From Paracoccus xiamenensis (lineage in GTDB: Bacteria; Pseudomonadota; Alphaproteobacteria; Rhodobacterales; Rhodobacteraceae): 64,000 nucleotides of DNA. The stretch spans positions 310,001-374,000 of the forward strand of contig NZ_JAAOHY010000001.1 in the NCBI RefSeq assembly GCF_011308835.1, written 5' to 3'. The position numbers were made by a program, and so were the translations under genes. The notes beneath the pieces are model-generated. The model was not told the DNA's origin. It saw only the letters and a program-made list of their open reading frames with translations, and did not search any database. Positions 28,816-37,013 of the stretch are shown one piece after another (the first letter of the stretch is position 1; each line of letters begins with the position of its first letter).

Positions 28816-28886
28816 GCTTCCGGTTGCCGCGCTGGCACGATGGTGTCAAATTGCGCGCGAAAAGATCATCCTGAAAGGATTCCCGG

Positions 28887-29441
28887 ATGCTGATCCTTAT
28901 CCTTGGTGTCGCGCTGTGGTCGGCGGCGCATCTGTTCAAGCGCGTCGCACCGCAGGCCCGCCGCGGCATGGGCGAGGCAGGCAAGGCGGCAGTCACTGCG
29001 GCGCTGCTGATCTCGGTGCTGCTGATGATCTGGGGCTATCGCACCGCACCGATGGGTGATGTCTGGTGGGGGCCTTCGCCGATGATGAAGGGGATCAACA
29101 ATCTGCTGGTGCTGCTGGCCGTCTATCTGTTCGCGGCCGCAGGGATGAAGACCGGGATCACCCGCCGCATCCGCCACCCGCAGCTGGTGGGATTCGCGCT
29201 TTGGGCCGTTGCGCATCTGCTGGTGAACGGGGATCTGCCCTCGTTCGTGCTGTTCGGCGGGCTGCTGGCATGGGCGATCGTCGAAATCGTCGTCATCAAC
29301 CGGGCCGATCAGCGCTGGCAGTCCCCCGCCCATCTGGTGCCCGTCCGCAAGGAAGGCATGGCGGTGCTTGGCACGCTGGTCGTCTTTGGCGGCGTCGGCA
29401 TGATCCATGCCTGGCTTGGTTATAACCCGTTCGGAGCGTGA
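28887..29441 (+). CDS. NnrU family protein
   Basis: A 184-aa membrane protein with five or six hydrophobic segments. MLILILGVALWSAAHLFKR, HPQLVGFALWAVAHLLVNGD and a conserved pair of histidines (SAAHLF and VAHLLVNGD) are typical of NnrU, first seen near denitrification genes in Rhodobacter and thought to act in heme or nitrogen-oxide metabolism. No nir/nor genes are in this window. GAAAGGA precedes the start. It is followed one base later by the DUF1737 gene. Confidence 0.88.
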   Translation: MLILILGVALWSAAHLFKRVAPQARRGMGEAGKAAVTAALLISVLLMIWGYRTAPMGDVWWGPSPMMKGINNLLVLLAVYLFAAAGMKTGITRRIRHPQLVGFALWAVAHLLVNGDLPSFVLFGGLLAWAIVEIVVINRADQRWQSPAHLVPVRKEGMAVLGTLVVFGGVGMIHAWLGYNPFGA

Positions 29442-29442
29442 T

Positions 29443-29649
29443 ATGACGACCCTTTACCGCTTCCTGACCGAGGACGACACCTCGGCTTTTTGCCACAAGG
29501 TCAGCGCCGCATTGGCGGGTGGCTGGCAGCCCTATGGGCCGCCGACCATGGCCTTTGATGCCGCGCGTGGCGTCATGCGCTGCGGTCAGGCAGTCACCAA
29601 GGAAATCGAGGGCGACTATGACCCCGACATGAAACTGGGCCAGCAGTAA
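29443..29649 (+). CDS. DUF1737 domain-containing protein
   Basis: A 68-aa cytoplasmic protein: MTTLYRFLTEDDTSAFCHKV then AALAGGWQPYGPPTMAFD. This matches the DUF1737 pattern of a small domain with the GW-x-x-YG-x-P motif, of unknown function. It begins one base after the NnrU stop and ends 2 bp before the next gene, so it is in an operon. A longer upstream in-frame start would lie inside nnrU and is rejected. Confidence 0.8.
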   Translation: MTTLYRFLTEDDTSAFCHKVSAALAGGWQPYGPPTMAFDAARGVMRCGQAVTKEIEGDYDPDMKLGQQ

Positions 29650-29651
29650 CA

Positions 29652-30257
29652 GTGACGACAGTACCGGAATCCGCCGCTTTCAATCCGAAGATCCATATGC
29701 CCGAGGCCGAGGCCGAGGCCCTGCGCGAGGCGTACCGCGCCGCCTTGGTCATCGGCGAATACGGGGCAGGGGGCTCGACCGCCTTCGCCGCAACCGAATG
29801 CACCGCCCGCGTGCTCAGCATCGAAAGCGACCGGGAATGGGTGCAGAAACTGCAGGAGTGGATCGACCTTCACGCCACCGATGCCGACCGGATCACCGTG
29901 CAACATTGCGATATTGGCCCGACAGGACCATGGGGCCGGCCGGCGAATATGGCGAAATGGACCAGTTTCTGGACCTATCCCTTCGCGCTGTGGCAGGATC
30001 CCGGCTTTGATCCCGATCTGGTGCTGATCGACGGGCGGTTTCGGACGGCCTGCCTTGCTGCCTGCATGATGCATTGCCGTAAGCCGTTGACCGTGCTGTT
30101 CGATGACTATGCCGACCGCGCCTATTACCATCATGTGGAAAAGATCATTCCGCGCGCCGCGCTGAACGGTCGGCTGGCCCGGTTTGAGGTGGTGCCCGGC
30201 CAGATCGCCCCGCAGGACTTCGCCGCCATCCTGCCCTGGTTCTTTACCGCGCGATAG
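29652..30257 (+). CDS. class I SAM methyltransferase-like protein
   Basis: A 201-aa protein starting at GTG (29652), 2 bp after the previous stop; an internal ATG at 29697 is a possible alternative. The pattern LVIGEYGAGGSTAFAA (motif I), VLSIESDREWV (acidic end of strand 2) and DLVLIDGRFR (motif IV region) fits a Rossmann methyltransferase fold. The lack of a recognisable substrate domain leaves the target unknown. It is the last gene before the sdh regulatory region. Confidence 0.72.
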   Translation: MTTVPESAAFNPKIHMPEAEAEALREAYRAALVIGEYGAGGSTAFAATECTARVLSIESDREWVQKLQEWIDLHATDADRITVQHCDIGPTGPWGRPANMAKWTSFWTYPFALWQDPGFDPDLVLIDGRFRTACLAACMMHCRKPLTVLFDDYADRAYYHHVEKIIPRAALNGRLARFEVVPGQIAPQDFAAILPWFFTAR

Positions 30258-30281
30258 GCCGGAAGGGCGATTCCCTTTCGG

Positions 30282-30312
30282 TGTGATCACACGCCCGTTT
30301 GCTGTGATCACA
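30282..30312 (+). promoter_or_regulatory. paired TGTGATCACA operators upstream of sdhC (AkgR-like)
   Basis: Perfect palindromes TGTGATCACA at 30282-30291 (extendable to the 12-bp GTGTGATCACAC) and 30303-30312 are 21 bp apart, as in front of sucC. The proximal site ends 146 nt before the sdhC start, leaving room for the promoter downstream, consistent with an activator. The regulator identity is inferred from the AkgR system of Rhodobacter sphaeroides. Confidence 0.72.
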
Positions 30313-30458
30313 AATCCCTAATTTCCACCGATTTCGCCCCGGGGCTGGACAAGGCCACGTGACAGGCGCGAAAAAAGCCGTAAGACATCTCGCAAATTCC
30401 AGCCAGCCCGCACGCCAGCTGACGCCGTGGGCCCGCACGCAATATGAAGGGGGACGAC

Positions 30459-30848
30459 ATGGCTGATGTGAACCGGGGAAACCGGCCGCTTTCACCGCAT
30501 CTGCAAGTCTATCGACTGCCGCTGGCCGCAAAAACCTCGATCCTGAACCGGGCGACCGGGCAGGCGATGGTGGCAGGTCTGCTGCTGCTGGCATTCTGGC
30601 TGCTGGGTGCGGCAGTGGGCGGTGGTCTGTGGGCCTGCGCCGATGCGCTGGCGCGCAGCTGGTTTGGCTTCATCGTCTTCCTCGGCTCGACCTGGGCACT
30701 GTGGTTCCACTTCCTCGCCGGGATCCGTCACTTCTTCTATGATTCCGGTCACGGGATGGAGATTGAAACCGCCCGCAAGTCCAGCATCGCCATCCTTGCC
30801 GGTTCGGTCGTCCTGACCGTGCTGAGCCTCATCATCTACTGCCTGTAA
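30459..30848 (+). CDS. sdhC: succinate dehydrogenase cytochrome b556 subunit
   Basis: Membrane anchor of respiratory complex II that helps bind heme b and ubiquinone. The 129-aa protein starts MADVNRGNRPLSPHLQVYRLP, with SPHLQVY and SILNRATG being family signatures. Three membrane segments follow, with LWFHFLAGIRHFFYDSGHG carrying the heme-ligand histidine region. The ATG at 30459 is chosen over the one at 30444 because AAGGGGGAC sits directly before it. It is first in the sdhCDAB-type operon. Confidence 0.95.
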   Translation: MADVNRGNRPLSPHLQVYRLPLAAKTSILNRATGQAMVAGLLLLAFWLLGAAVGGGLWACADALARSWFGFIVFLGSTWALWFHFLAGIRHFFYDSGHGMEIETARKSSIAILAGSVVLTVLSLIIYCL

Positions 30849-30858
30849 GGGGGAAGCC

Positions 30859-31248
30859 ATGCGTTACATCACCCCGCGCAAAGCCGCCGTCGGTCTCGGC
30901 GCGTCGCATACTGGGACGGAGCATCACTGGTGGATGACCGTCAGTTCGGCAGCACTGGCGCTGCTGACGCCCTCCTTCCTGATGGTCGTGGGCACCGCGC
31001 TGCAACTGCCCGGCCGACCTGAGATCCTGGCATATTTCAGCCATCCCTATCCGGCCATCGTCATCGCCGCCTATATGACGCTGGGGATGATGCATTTCAT
31101 CAAGGGCACGCGGATCCTGATCGACGACTATCTGCAGCACACCGCCCGCAAGGTCGGGCTGATCGTGGCCGCCGTCTTCGGCTGGACCGTCATCGCCACC
31201 ACGCTTTTCGCCATGGCGCGCATGCTGCTCGCCACGGCCCAGATCTGA
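30859..31248 (+). CDS. sdhD: succinate dehydrogenase membrane anchor subunit
   Basis: Second anchor of complex II. The 129-aa protein has [29 protein letters not shown] near the N terminus and three membrane segments. Its last helices contain [23 protein letters not shown], where the histidine-bearing segment and DDY (quinone site) are typical of the family. It is 10 bp after sdhC and 7 bp before sdhA. Confidence 0.94.
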   Translation: MRYITPRKAAVGLGASHTGTEHHWWMTVSSAALALLTPSFLMVVGTALQLPGRPEILAYFSHPYPAIVIAAYMTLGMMHFIKGTRILIDDYLQHTARKVGLIVAAVFGWTVIATTLFAMARMLLATAQI

Positions 31249-31255
31249 GGTCACC

Positions 31256-33058
31256 ATGTCCGCATATGAATATCAGGTTCACGATTACGACGTGGTCGTG
31301 GTGGGGGCTGGCGGCGCGGGCCTGCGCGCGACGCTGGGCATGGCCGAACAGGGGCTGCGCACCGCCTGCGTGACCAAGGTTTTCCCGACGCGTTCGCATA
31401 CGGTCGCAGCACAGGGCGGAATCGCCGCCTCGCTGTCGAACATGGGGCCGGATAACTGGCAGTGGCACATGTATGACACCGTCAAGGGGTCCGACTGGCT
31501 GGGCGATACCGACGCCATGGAATACCTCGCGCGCGAGGCGCCCAAGGCGGTTTACGAGCTGGAACATTACGGCGTGCCGTTTTCGCGGACCGAGGAGGGC
31601 AAGATCTATCAGCGCCCCTTCGGCGGCCACACCACCGAATTCGGCGAAGGCCCGCCGGTGCAGCGCACCTGTGCCGCCGCCGACCGCACCGGCCACGCGA
31701 TCCTGCACACGCTTTACGGTCAGTCGCTGAAGAACAACGCGGAATTCTTCATCGAATATTTCGCGCTCGACCTGATCATCACCGATGGCAAATGCACCGG
31801 CGTCGTCTGCTGGAAGCTGGACGACGGCACCATGCACGTCTTCAACGCCAAGATGGTCGTGCTGGCGACGGGCGGTTACGGCCGCGCCTATTTCAGCGCC
31901 ACCTCGGCCCATACCTGCACCGGCGACGGCGGCGGCATGGTTGCCCGCGCGGGGCTGCCGCTTCAGGACATGGAATTCGTGCAGTTCCACCCGACCGGCA
32001 TCTATGGCTCGGGCTGCCTGATCACCGAAGGCGCACGGGGCGAGGGCGGTTACCTGACCAACTCGGAAGGCGAGCGTTTCATGGAACGCTATGCGCCGAC
32101 CTACAAGGATCTGGCGTCCCGCGACGTGGTCTCGCGCTGTATCACCATCGAAATCCGCGAGGGTCGCGGGGTGGGCGAGAACAAGGACCATATGTATCTG
32201 AACCTGATGCACCTGCCGCCCGAGGCGCTGCACGAACGCCTGCCGGGGATCAGCGAAAGCGCCAAGATCTTCGCAGGCGTCGATGTGACCAAGCAGCCGA
32301 TCCCGATTCTGCCGACCGTGCATTACAACATGGGCGGCATCCCGACGAACTATTGGGGCGAGGTGCTGAATCCGACGCCGGAACATCCCGATGCGATCTT
32401 CCCCGGCCTGATGGCGGTGGGCGAGGCGGGCTGTGCATCCGTGCATGGCGCGAACCGCCTCGGCTCGAATTCGCTGATCGACCTTGTGGTCTTTGGCCGT
32501 GCGGCGGCGATCAAGGCGGGCGAGGTCGTCGACCGCAGCGTCCCCGTTCCCGCCACCAATACCGCCGCCGTGGACAAGATCCTCGACCGCTTCGACCGCA
32601 TCCGCAATGCCAGCGGCGGCACCCCGACGGCCGCGCTGCGCGACGAAATGCAGCGCACCATGCAGGCCGATGCAGCGGTGTTCCGCACTGACAAGACCTT
32701 GGCGGAGGGCGTTGAAAAGATGGGTAAAATCGCCGCCAAGCTGGACGATCTGCACGTCACCGACCGGGGTCTGATCTGGAACACCGACCTGATGGAAACG
32801 CTGGAGCTGGAGAACCTGATGCCCAACGCGCTGGCGACCATCGTCGCGGCCGAGGCACGCAAGGAATCGCGCGGCGCTCACGCCCATGAGGACTATCCCG
32901 ACCGCAATGACGGCGAGTGGCGCAAGCACAGCCTTGCCTGGGTCGATGGCAATCATGTGACCCTGGCCTACCGGCCCGTCCATCTTGAACCGCTGACGAA
33001 AGAATCGGATGGTGGTATCGATCTGAAGAAGATTGCACCGAAGAAAAGGGTTTACTGA
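31256..33058 (+). CDS. sdhA: succinate dehydrogenase flavoprotein subunit
   Basis: Catalytic subunit that oxidises succinate to fumarate using covalent FAD. The 600-aa protein shows the FAD motif [18 protein letters not shown], His48 in [13 protein letters not shown] (site of covalent FAD), HTGDGGGM-like [15 protein letters not shown], and [18 protein letters not shown] near the C terminus. Its stop overlaps the start of a lipoprotein gene by one base, so translation continues into non-sdh genes before reaching sdhB. Confidence 0.97.
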   Translation: MSAYEYQVHDYDVVVVGAGGAGLRATLGMAEQGLRTACVTKVFPTRSHTVAAQGGIAASLSNMGPDNWQWHMYDTVKGSDWLGDTDAMEYLAREAPKAVYELEHYGVPFSRTEEGKIYQRPFGGHTTEFGEGPPVQRTCAAADRTGHAILHTLYGQSLKNNAEFFIEYFALDLIITDGKCTGVVCWKLDDGTMHVFNAKMVVLATGGYGRAYFSATSAHTCTGDGGGMVARAGLPLQDMEFVQFHPTGIYGSGCLITEGARGEGGYLTNSEGERFMERYAPTYKDLASRDVVSRCITIEIREGRGVGENKDHMYLNLMHLPPEALHERLPGISESAKIFAGVDVTKQPIPILPTVHYNMGGIPTNYWGEVLNPTPEHPDAIFPGLMAVGEAGCASVHGANRLGSNSLIDLVVFGRAAAIKAGEVVDRSVPVPATNTAAVDKILDRFDRIRNASGGTPTAALRDEMQRTMQADAAVFRTDKTLAEGVEKMGKIAAKLDDLHVTDRGLIWNTDLMETLELENLMPNALATIVAAEARKESRGAHAHEDYPDRNDGEWRKHSLAWVDGNHVTLAYRPVHLEPLTKESDGGIDLKKIAPKKRVY

Positions 33059-33423
33059 TGCGTCTGTTACTGTCCCTTGGTGCCGTGTCGCTGGCTTTGG
33101 CCGGCTGCGTGGCCCCTGTCACCACCGCGCCGACGGCGCCGATCGTCAATCCGCCGCCCGTCGCGCCGCCGACCAGCACGCTGGACAGCTCGACCCGCGC
33201 GGTCGCCCGCGATGTCGTGAACCGCGAGATGGCCAAGCGTCTGCCGGGCCGCAATGTCGCGCCCTACAGCGACTGCGTCGTCAACAACGCCTCGATGGCG
33301 GAATTGTCGGACATCGCCGCGCGCGGCGTGAACGACACCACCTCGGCGGCCTCCTCGGTTGCGGTGATCGTGCAGCGTCCTGAAACGACGCAATGCATCG
33401 CCAAGGTCGCGGCGACCGCCTGA
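33058..33423 (+). CDS. hypothetical lipoprotein in the sdh operon (1)
   Basis: A 121-aa protein with lipobox (LGAVSLALAGCVAP, Cys16). A proline-rich linker follows, then a helical domain with two cysteines (APYSDCVVNNASMAEL and TTQCIAKVA) likely to form a disulfide in the periplasm. SVAVIVQRPETTQC resembles the end of small envelope proteins common in Rhodobacteraceae sdh operons. Its ATG overlaps the sdhA stop. Function is unknown. Confidence 0.8.
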   Translation: MRLLLSLGAVSLALAGCVAPVTTAPTAPIVNPPPVAPPTSTLDSSTRAVARDVVNREMAKRLPGRNVAPYSDCVVNNASMAELSDIAARGVNDTTSAASSVAVIVQRPETTQCIAKVAATA

Positions 33424-33746
33424 TGCGTGGCGCGGCGCTTTTCCTGCTGGCACTCGGTCCGGTGGCGCTTGCCGCCTGCGGGCCGGTGCCGTTGGAGCAG
33501 GCCGAGCGTATCTGCATGGAAGACGCCTATCTTGCGACCGGGCCGCGCGGCTCGGTCGGGGTAGGGGTTGGCAGCGGAGGGCGGACCTTCGGCAGCTTCG
33601 AGATGTCTGTCAGCTCTGACTATGTGATGGGGCGCGATCCGGCGGATGTCTATGCAACATGCGTGCAGCGCCGATCCGGGCAGCCGCCATCGCGACCGCT
33701 TTACGAACGCCCCGGCTGGGACACCTATCGTCCCCGCCGGTCATGA
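33423..33746 (+). CDS. hypothetical lipoprotein in the sdh operon (2)
   Basis: A 107-aa product with a lipobox (LALGPVALAACGPV, Cys19). The mature region has glycine-rich SVGVGVGSGGRTFGSFEMSV followed by YVMGRDPADVYATCVQRRSGQ and a Cys pair (ERICMEDAY and YATCVQR). It overlaps the previous lipoprotein by one base (TGATG) and is the second non-catalytic gene between sdhA and sdhB. No family is recognised. Confidence 0.75.
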   Translation: MRGAALFLLALGPVALAACGPVPLEQAERICMEDAYLATGPRGSVGVGVGSGGRTFGSFEMSVSSDYVMGRDPADVYATCVQRRSGQPPSRPLYERPGWDTYRPRRS

Positions 33747-33841
33747 TGGGGGCCGTCCGGCCCAGCCCGCGCCTGCTGGCGTGGAATGAAATACCCGCTG
33801 GTCCCCGGACCGGCCATATGACGCCTTCCAGGTCCGCATGA
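33743..33841 (+). CDS. possible 32-aa protein upstream of sdhB
   Basis: A short frame begins at an ATG overlapping the stop of the preceding lipoprotein gene (ATGA) and ends 22 bp before sdhB. It encodes a basic, proline-rich peptide ([20 protein letters not shown]...). No domain or signal is visible. The ATGA overlap is the only support, so it may be real or merely the untranslated leader of sdhB. Confidence 0.3.
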   Translation: MMGAVRPSPRLLAWNEIPAGPRTGHMTPSRSA

Positions 33842-33863
33842 CCCAGAAGCAAGGAGCCTGACC

Positions 33864-34643
33864 ATGGTCGAATTCTCTCTGCCCAAGAACAGCCAGATCC
33901 GGGTCGGCAAGACCTGGCCGAAGCCGGAAGGCGCCACCAATCTGCGCAAGTTCAAGATCTATCGCTGGGACCCGGACACGGGCGAGAATCCGCGCCTCGA
34001 CACCTATTTCGTCGATATGGACCGCTGCGGCCCGATGGTTCTGGACGCGCTGATCAAGATCAAGTCTGAAATCGACCCGACGCTCAGCTTCCGCCGGTCC
34101 TGCCGCGAAGGCATCTGCGGATCCTGCGCGATGAATATCGACGGCGGCAACCACCTGGCCTGCATCTATGGCATGGACGAAATTTCTGGCGACGTGAACA
34201 TCTATCCGCTGCCGCATATGCCGGTGGTCAAGGACCTGATCCCCGACCTGACGCATTTCTATGCCCAGCATGCCAGCATCAAGCCCTACCTGATCACCCA
34301 TTCGCCGGAACCCGGCAAGGAATGGCGCCAATCAATCGAAGACCGCAAGAAGCTGGACGCGTTGTATGAGTGCATCATGTGCGCCTCTTGCTCGACCTCT
34401 TGCCCGAGCTACTGGTGGAATGGCGACAAATATCTGGGCCCGGCGACTCTGCTGGCGGCTTATCGCTGGATCATCGACAGCCGGGACGAGGCGACGCCGG
34501 AACGGCTGGATGAGCTGGAAGATCCGTTCAAGCTGTATCGCTGCCACACGATCATGAACTGCACCAATACCTGCCCGAAGGGGCTGAACCCGGCGAAAGC
34601 CATCGCCGAGATCAAGCATATGCTGGTTGACCGCATCGTCTGA
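33864..34643 (+). CDS. sdhB: succinate dehydrogenase iron-sulfur subunit
   Basis: Transfers electrons from SdhA flavin to the quinone site through three clusters. The 259-aa protein has the [2Fe-2S] ligands in [22 protein letters not shown], the [4Fe-4S] ligands in [16 protein letters not shown] and the [3Fe-4S] ligands in [23 protein letters not shown] precedes the ATG at 33864. It is followed by a small conserved-looking 43-aa gene and a strong hairpin. Confidence 0.97.
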   Translation: MVEFSLPKNSQIRVGKTWPKPEGATNLRKFKIYRWDPDTGENPRLDTYFVDMDRCGPMVLDALIKIKSEIDPTLSFRRSCREGICGSCAMNIDGGNHLACIYGMDEISGDVNIYPLPHMPVVKDLIPDLTHFYAQHASIKPYLITHSPEPGKEWRQSIEDRKKLDALYECIMCASCSTSCPSYWWNGDKYLGPATLLAAYRWIIDSRDEATPERLDELEDPFKLYRCHTIMNCTNTCPKGLNPAKAIAEIKHMLVDRIV

Positions 34644-34746
34644 GACGATCCGTCGCAACCCCTAACGCCGCGTCGCAGTTGAATATGCTGCGGCGCGGCA
34701 TTATTTTTGCGGCAACGGGAGGAACCATCAGACCAAAGGTTCGACG

Positions 34747-34878
34747 ATGAAAGCCTCGAATATGCCTGCCGCCCCGAAGCCCGAAGCAAAAGCTGCCGAA
34801 GCGGTGCTGGAACAGATGTTTGCCTATTACACCCATGAAGCGCTGCCGCTGGAAAAGCCGCTGGCACGCGCGGCGTGA
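34747..34878 (+). CDS. 43-aa small protein downstream of sdhB
   Basis: The frame encodes a 43-residue peptide, MKASNMPAAPKPEAKAAEAV followed by LEQMFAYYTHEALPLEKPL and ARAA. The Pro/Ala/Lys-rich N-terminal half is probably disordered, and the second half contains an amphipathic helix LEQMFAYY. AAAGG lies 6 bp upstream of the ATG. It is placed between sdhB and the hairpin at 34884, as if it were the last gene of the sdh operon. It has no signal or membrane segment and no known family. Confidence 0.55.
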   Translation: MKASNMPAAPKPEAKAAEAVLEQMFAYYTHEALPLEKPLARAA

Positions 34879-34883
34879 TCTGA

Positions 34884-34911
34884 TGTGGCGCGGGTTACGG
34901 CCCGCGCCACA
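34884..34911 (+). terminator. hairpin at the end of the sdh operon
   Basis: TGTGGCGCGGG (34884-34894) pairs perfectly with CCCGCGCCACA (34901-34911) across a 6-nt loop, 5 bp after the stop of the 43-aa gene. No long T run follows. Confidence 0.65.
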
Positions 34912-34989
34912 ACGCGTTTAGTGGGGCGCGGCGGGCAGCTTAGGGAGGAACCCTCTCTACACGGAAGGCGAAAGCCTGCGCCGCCGTGC

Positions 34990-35343
34990 TCAGTTTTCGT
35001 CGAAAGCGGCTTCTTCATTCAGGGACTGGGCAAGAAACCTTTCGAAATCGTCAAGATCAACGGGATCGAACTGTCCGAAGCCCTGCATCCAGATGGAGGC
35101 CCGGCGCATGCCCTCTGGGTCGATCCGGCACCAGGTGATGCGGCCGCGCTTTTCCTGCTGGATCAACCCGGCAGAGGCCAGCACGACCAGGTGTTTCGAC
35201 ACCGCGGCCAGGCTGACATCGAAGGGGGCGGCGACATCGCTGACGGCCATGTCATCCTCTAGCAGCAGCGACATGATCCGCCGCCGGGTCGGGTCGGCAA
35301 GCGCGGAAAATATCTGATCCAGATGCAGATCGGTGTCGGACAT
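34990..35343 (-). CDS. ArsR/SmtB family transcriptional regulator
   Basis: A 117-aa winged-helix protein: LDQIFSALADPTRRRIMSLLLEDD is the classic ArsR N terminus, and FDVSLAAVSKHLVVLASAGLIQQEKRGR is the recognition helix and wing. It lacks the CxC metal site of ArsR and the SmtB histidines, so it may sense something other than arsenic, or respond through a partner. The arrangement resembles regulators paired with SRPBCC-domain genes, but no such partner is adjacent. Its promoter carries a TCAAC-N6-GTTGA palindrome (35366-35381), a likely autoregulatory operator. Confidence 0.88.
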   Translation of the reverse strand: MSDTDLHLDQIFSALADPTRRRIMSLLLEDDMAVSDVAAPFDVSLAAVSKHLVVLASAGLIQQEKRGRITWCRIDPEGMRRASIWMQGFGQFDPVDLDDFERFLAQSLNEEAAFDEN

Positions 35344-35365
35344 GGGGATATTTCTGCCTCAACGC

Positions 35366-35381
35366 TCAACTTATCGGTTGA
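35366..35381. promoter_or_regulatory. inverted repeat TCAAC-N6-GTTGA, candidate ArsR operator
   Basis: Perfect 5-bp arms (35366-35370 and 35377-35381) with a 6-bp spacer, 23 nt upstream of the arsR start. TCAAC-N6-GTTGA resembles operators of ArsR-type regulators paired with SRPBCC genes. The site lies in the intergenic region shared with the atp operon, whose predicted -35 is 101 bp further on, so an effect on atp is possible but unproven. Confidence 0.55.
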
Positions 35382-35481
35382 ATTATGGGGGAGTGCGCAG
35401 CCGGGTGCAACCGGTCACGGTCGATCTGCGCCTCTGCACGCATCAAATAAAATCAATGAGTTACGCGATGTTTCCTTCTGC

Positions 35482-35510
35482 TTGACTCGGGGCCGTCTGC
35501 CCCCTATCAC
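35482..35510 (+). promoter_or_regulatory. predicted promoter of the atp F0 operon
   Basis: TTGACT (35482-35487) and TATCAC (35505-35510) are spaced by 17 bp, a good sigma-70 match. The -10 hexamer is 29 nt before the atpI start. Confidence 0.55.
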
Positions 35511-35538
35511 CGCCCCCAAGATAACAGGGGTGTGAAAC

Positions 35539-35904
35539 TTGCCCAATCGCGACCACGGCGGCCCGGATCCTGACAGGCTGCGCCGACTGGAAGAGCGGCT
35601 GGCGCAGGCCAAGGCACCCAAGACGCCCTCGCAGACGGCGGTCACGCTGCACCATGCCGATACGGCCTGGCGTATGGTGATCGAGCTGGTTTCAGGACTC
35701 GGGATCGGGTTCGGGATCGGCTACGGGCTGGACTGGTTTTTCGGCACCATGCCGATCTTTCTGGTCCTGTTCCTGCTTGCGGGGCTGGCGGCCGGCGTCA
35801 AGGTGATGCTGGGGACCGCCCAGGAATTGCAGCGAAAAGCTGCGGCGAACATGCAGGGCGACCTGCAAAAGACGAGGGATGACACAAGTGGCGACGGAAG
35901 CTGA
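35539..35904 (+). CDS. atpI: AtpI/AtpZ family ATP synthase accessory protein
   Basis: A 121-aa membrane protein beginning with a charged N terminus ([14 protein letters not shown]) and two hydrophobic segments ([23 protein letters not shown] and [18 protein letters not shown]). AtpI helps assemble the c-ring or supplies Mg2+, and it starts many F0 operons. The apparent start is TTG at 35539, because an in-frame stop lies 6 nt before it and the next Met is residue 46, inside the family domain. GGGG is 6-9 nt upstream. It overlaps atpB by 26 bp. Confidence 0.85.
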   Translation: MPNRDHGGPDPDRLRRLEERLAQAKAPKTPSQTAVTLHHADTAWRMVIELVSGLGIGFGIGYGLDWFFGTMPIFLVLFLLAGLAAGVKVMLGTAQELQRKAAANMQGDLQKTRDDTSGDGS

Positions 35905-36655
35905 AGGCCTCTCCTTTCACCCGATGGACCAGTTCGTGGTCAAGCCGCTGTTCGGCGATGGCCCCATCAGCTGGTACACGCCGACCAACGCGACGCTGTG
36001 GATGGGTCTGACGCTGCTGGCCATCGTGGCTCTGCTGGTCTTTGGCACCCGCGGCCGCGCCATCATCCCGAACCGGGTCCAGTCGATCGCGGAAATGCTG
36101 TATGGCATGATCCACAAGATGGTCGAGGATGTCACCGGCAAGGACGGGCTGAAATACTTCCCCTTCGTGATGACGCTGTTCTGCTTCATCCTGTTCGCGA
36201 ACTATCTGGGCCTGCTGCCGAAAAGCTTCTCGACCACCTCGCAGATCGCGGTTACGGCCGTGCTGGCGGTGATGGTCTTTGTCGGCGTTACCGTGCTGGG
36301 CTTTGTCAAGAACGGCACCCATTTCCTGGGCCTGTTCTGGGTCAAGTCGGCGCCGCTGGCGCTGCGCCCGGTGCTGGCCGTGATCGAACTGATCTCGTAT
36401 TTCGTGCGCCCGGTCAGCCACTCCATCCGACTTGCCGGCAACATCATGGCGGGCCACGCCGTGATGAAGGTTTTCGCCGCTTTCGGCGCGATGCTGCTGA
36501 TCAGCCCCGTCATCGGTATCGTCGTGACGCCGCTGTCGATCCTGGGCATCGTCGGCGTCTATGCGCTGGAGATCATGGTTGCGATCATCCAAGCTTACGT
36601 CTTCACCATTCTGACCTGCGTCTATCTGAAGGACGCGCTGCACCCGTCGCACTGA
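35879..36655 (+). CDS. atpB: F0F1 ATP synthase subunit a
   Basis: Forms the proton half-channels next to the c-ring. The 258-aa protein has the essential Arg184 in [14 protein letters not shown] and the C-terminal [21 protein letters not shown] helix. [14 protein letters not shown] near the N terminus is typical of alphaproteobacterial subunits. The start at 35879 overlaps atpI; GACGAGGG precedes it. Confidence 0.95.
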   Translation: MTQVATEAEGLSFHPMDQFVVKPLFGDGPISWYTPTNATLWMGLTLLAIVALLVFGTRGRAIIPNRVQSIAEMLYGMIHKMVEDVTGKDGLKYFPFVMTLFCFILFANYLGLLPKSFSTTSQIAVTAVLAVMVFVGVTVLGFVKNGTHFLGLFWVKSAPLALRPVLAVIELISYFVRPVSHSIRLAGNIMAGHAVMKVFAAFGAMLLISPVIGIVVTPLSILGIVGVYALEIMVAIIQAYVFTILTCVYLKDALHPSH

Positions 36656-36715
36656 CGGGTCGGCAAAGGTCGGTTCATCAATCCATCCATTCCATAGCCT
36701 CAAGGAGCAATAACA

Positions 36716-36940
36716 ATGGAACAACTGGGTCAGTACCTCGGCGCGGGTCTCGCTTGCATCGGTATGGCGGGCGCCGCCATCGGTGTGGGCAACGTTGCTG
36801 GCAACTACCTGTCGGGCGCCCTGCGCAACCCGTCGGCTGCCGCTTCGCAAACCGCCACGCTGTTCATCGGCATGGCCTTCGCCGAAGCCCTGGGCATCTT
36901 CTCGTTCCTGGTCGCGCTGCTGCTGCTGTTCGCAGTCTGA
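36716..36940 (+). CDS. atpE: F0F1 ATP synthase subunit c
   Basis: The 74-aa hairpin protein that forms the rotating ring. It has two membrane helices with the conserved polar loop ALRNPSAA and the proton-binding carboxylate Glu57 in [11 protein letters not shown]. It is a proton-type rather than sodium-type sequence, as judged from the lack of Gln/Ser/Thr sodium ligands around the site. AAGGAGC precedes the ATG. The gene lies 60 bp after atpB. Confidence 0.97.
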   Translation: MEQLGQYLGAGLACIGMAGAAIGVGNVAGNYLSGALRNPSAAASQTATLFIGMAFAEALGIFSFLVALLLLFAV

Positions 36941-37013
36941 TCCCTGCCATCCTTGCGGTTGGGTGGGGGCCGTGCCCCCACCCGATTGTGACTTGAAAGG
37001 CCAGAGGTAGGAC

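Noticed and set aside
31190..32983. 597-aa minus-strand frame over sdhA
   Set aside because: Antisense to sdhA, which has all flavoprotein signatures.
35346..35538. CceR-type operator before the atp operon
   Set aside because: In Rhodobacter sphaeroides CceR also affects ATP synthase genes, but no 14-mer with the required central CG and half-sites is present here; the nearest sequence (TTACGCGATG) has wrong spacing.
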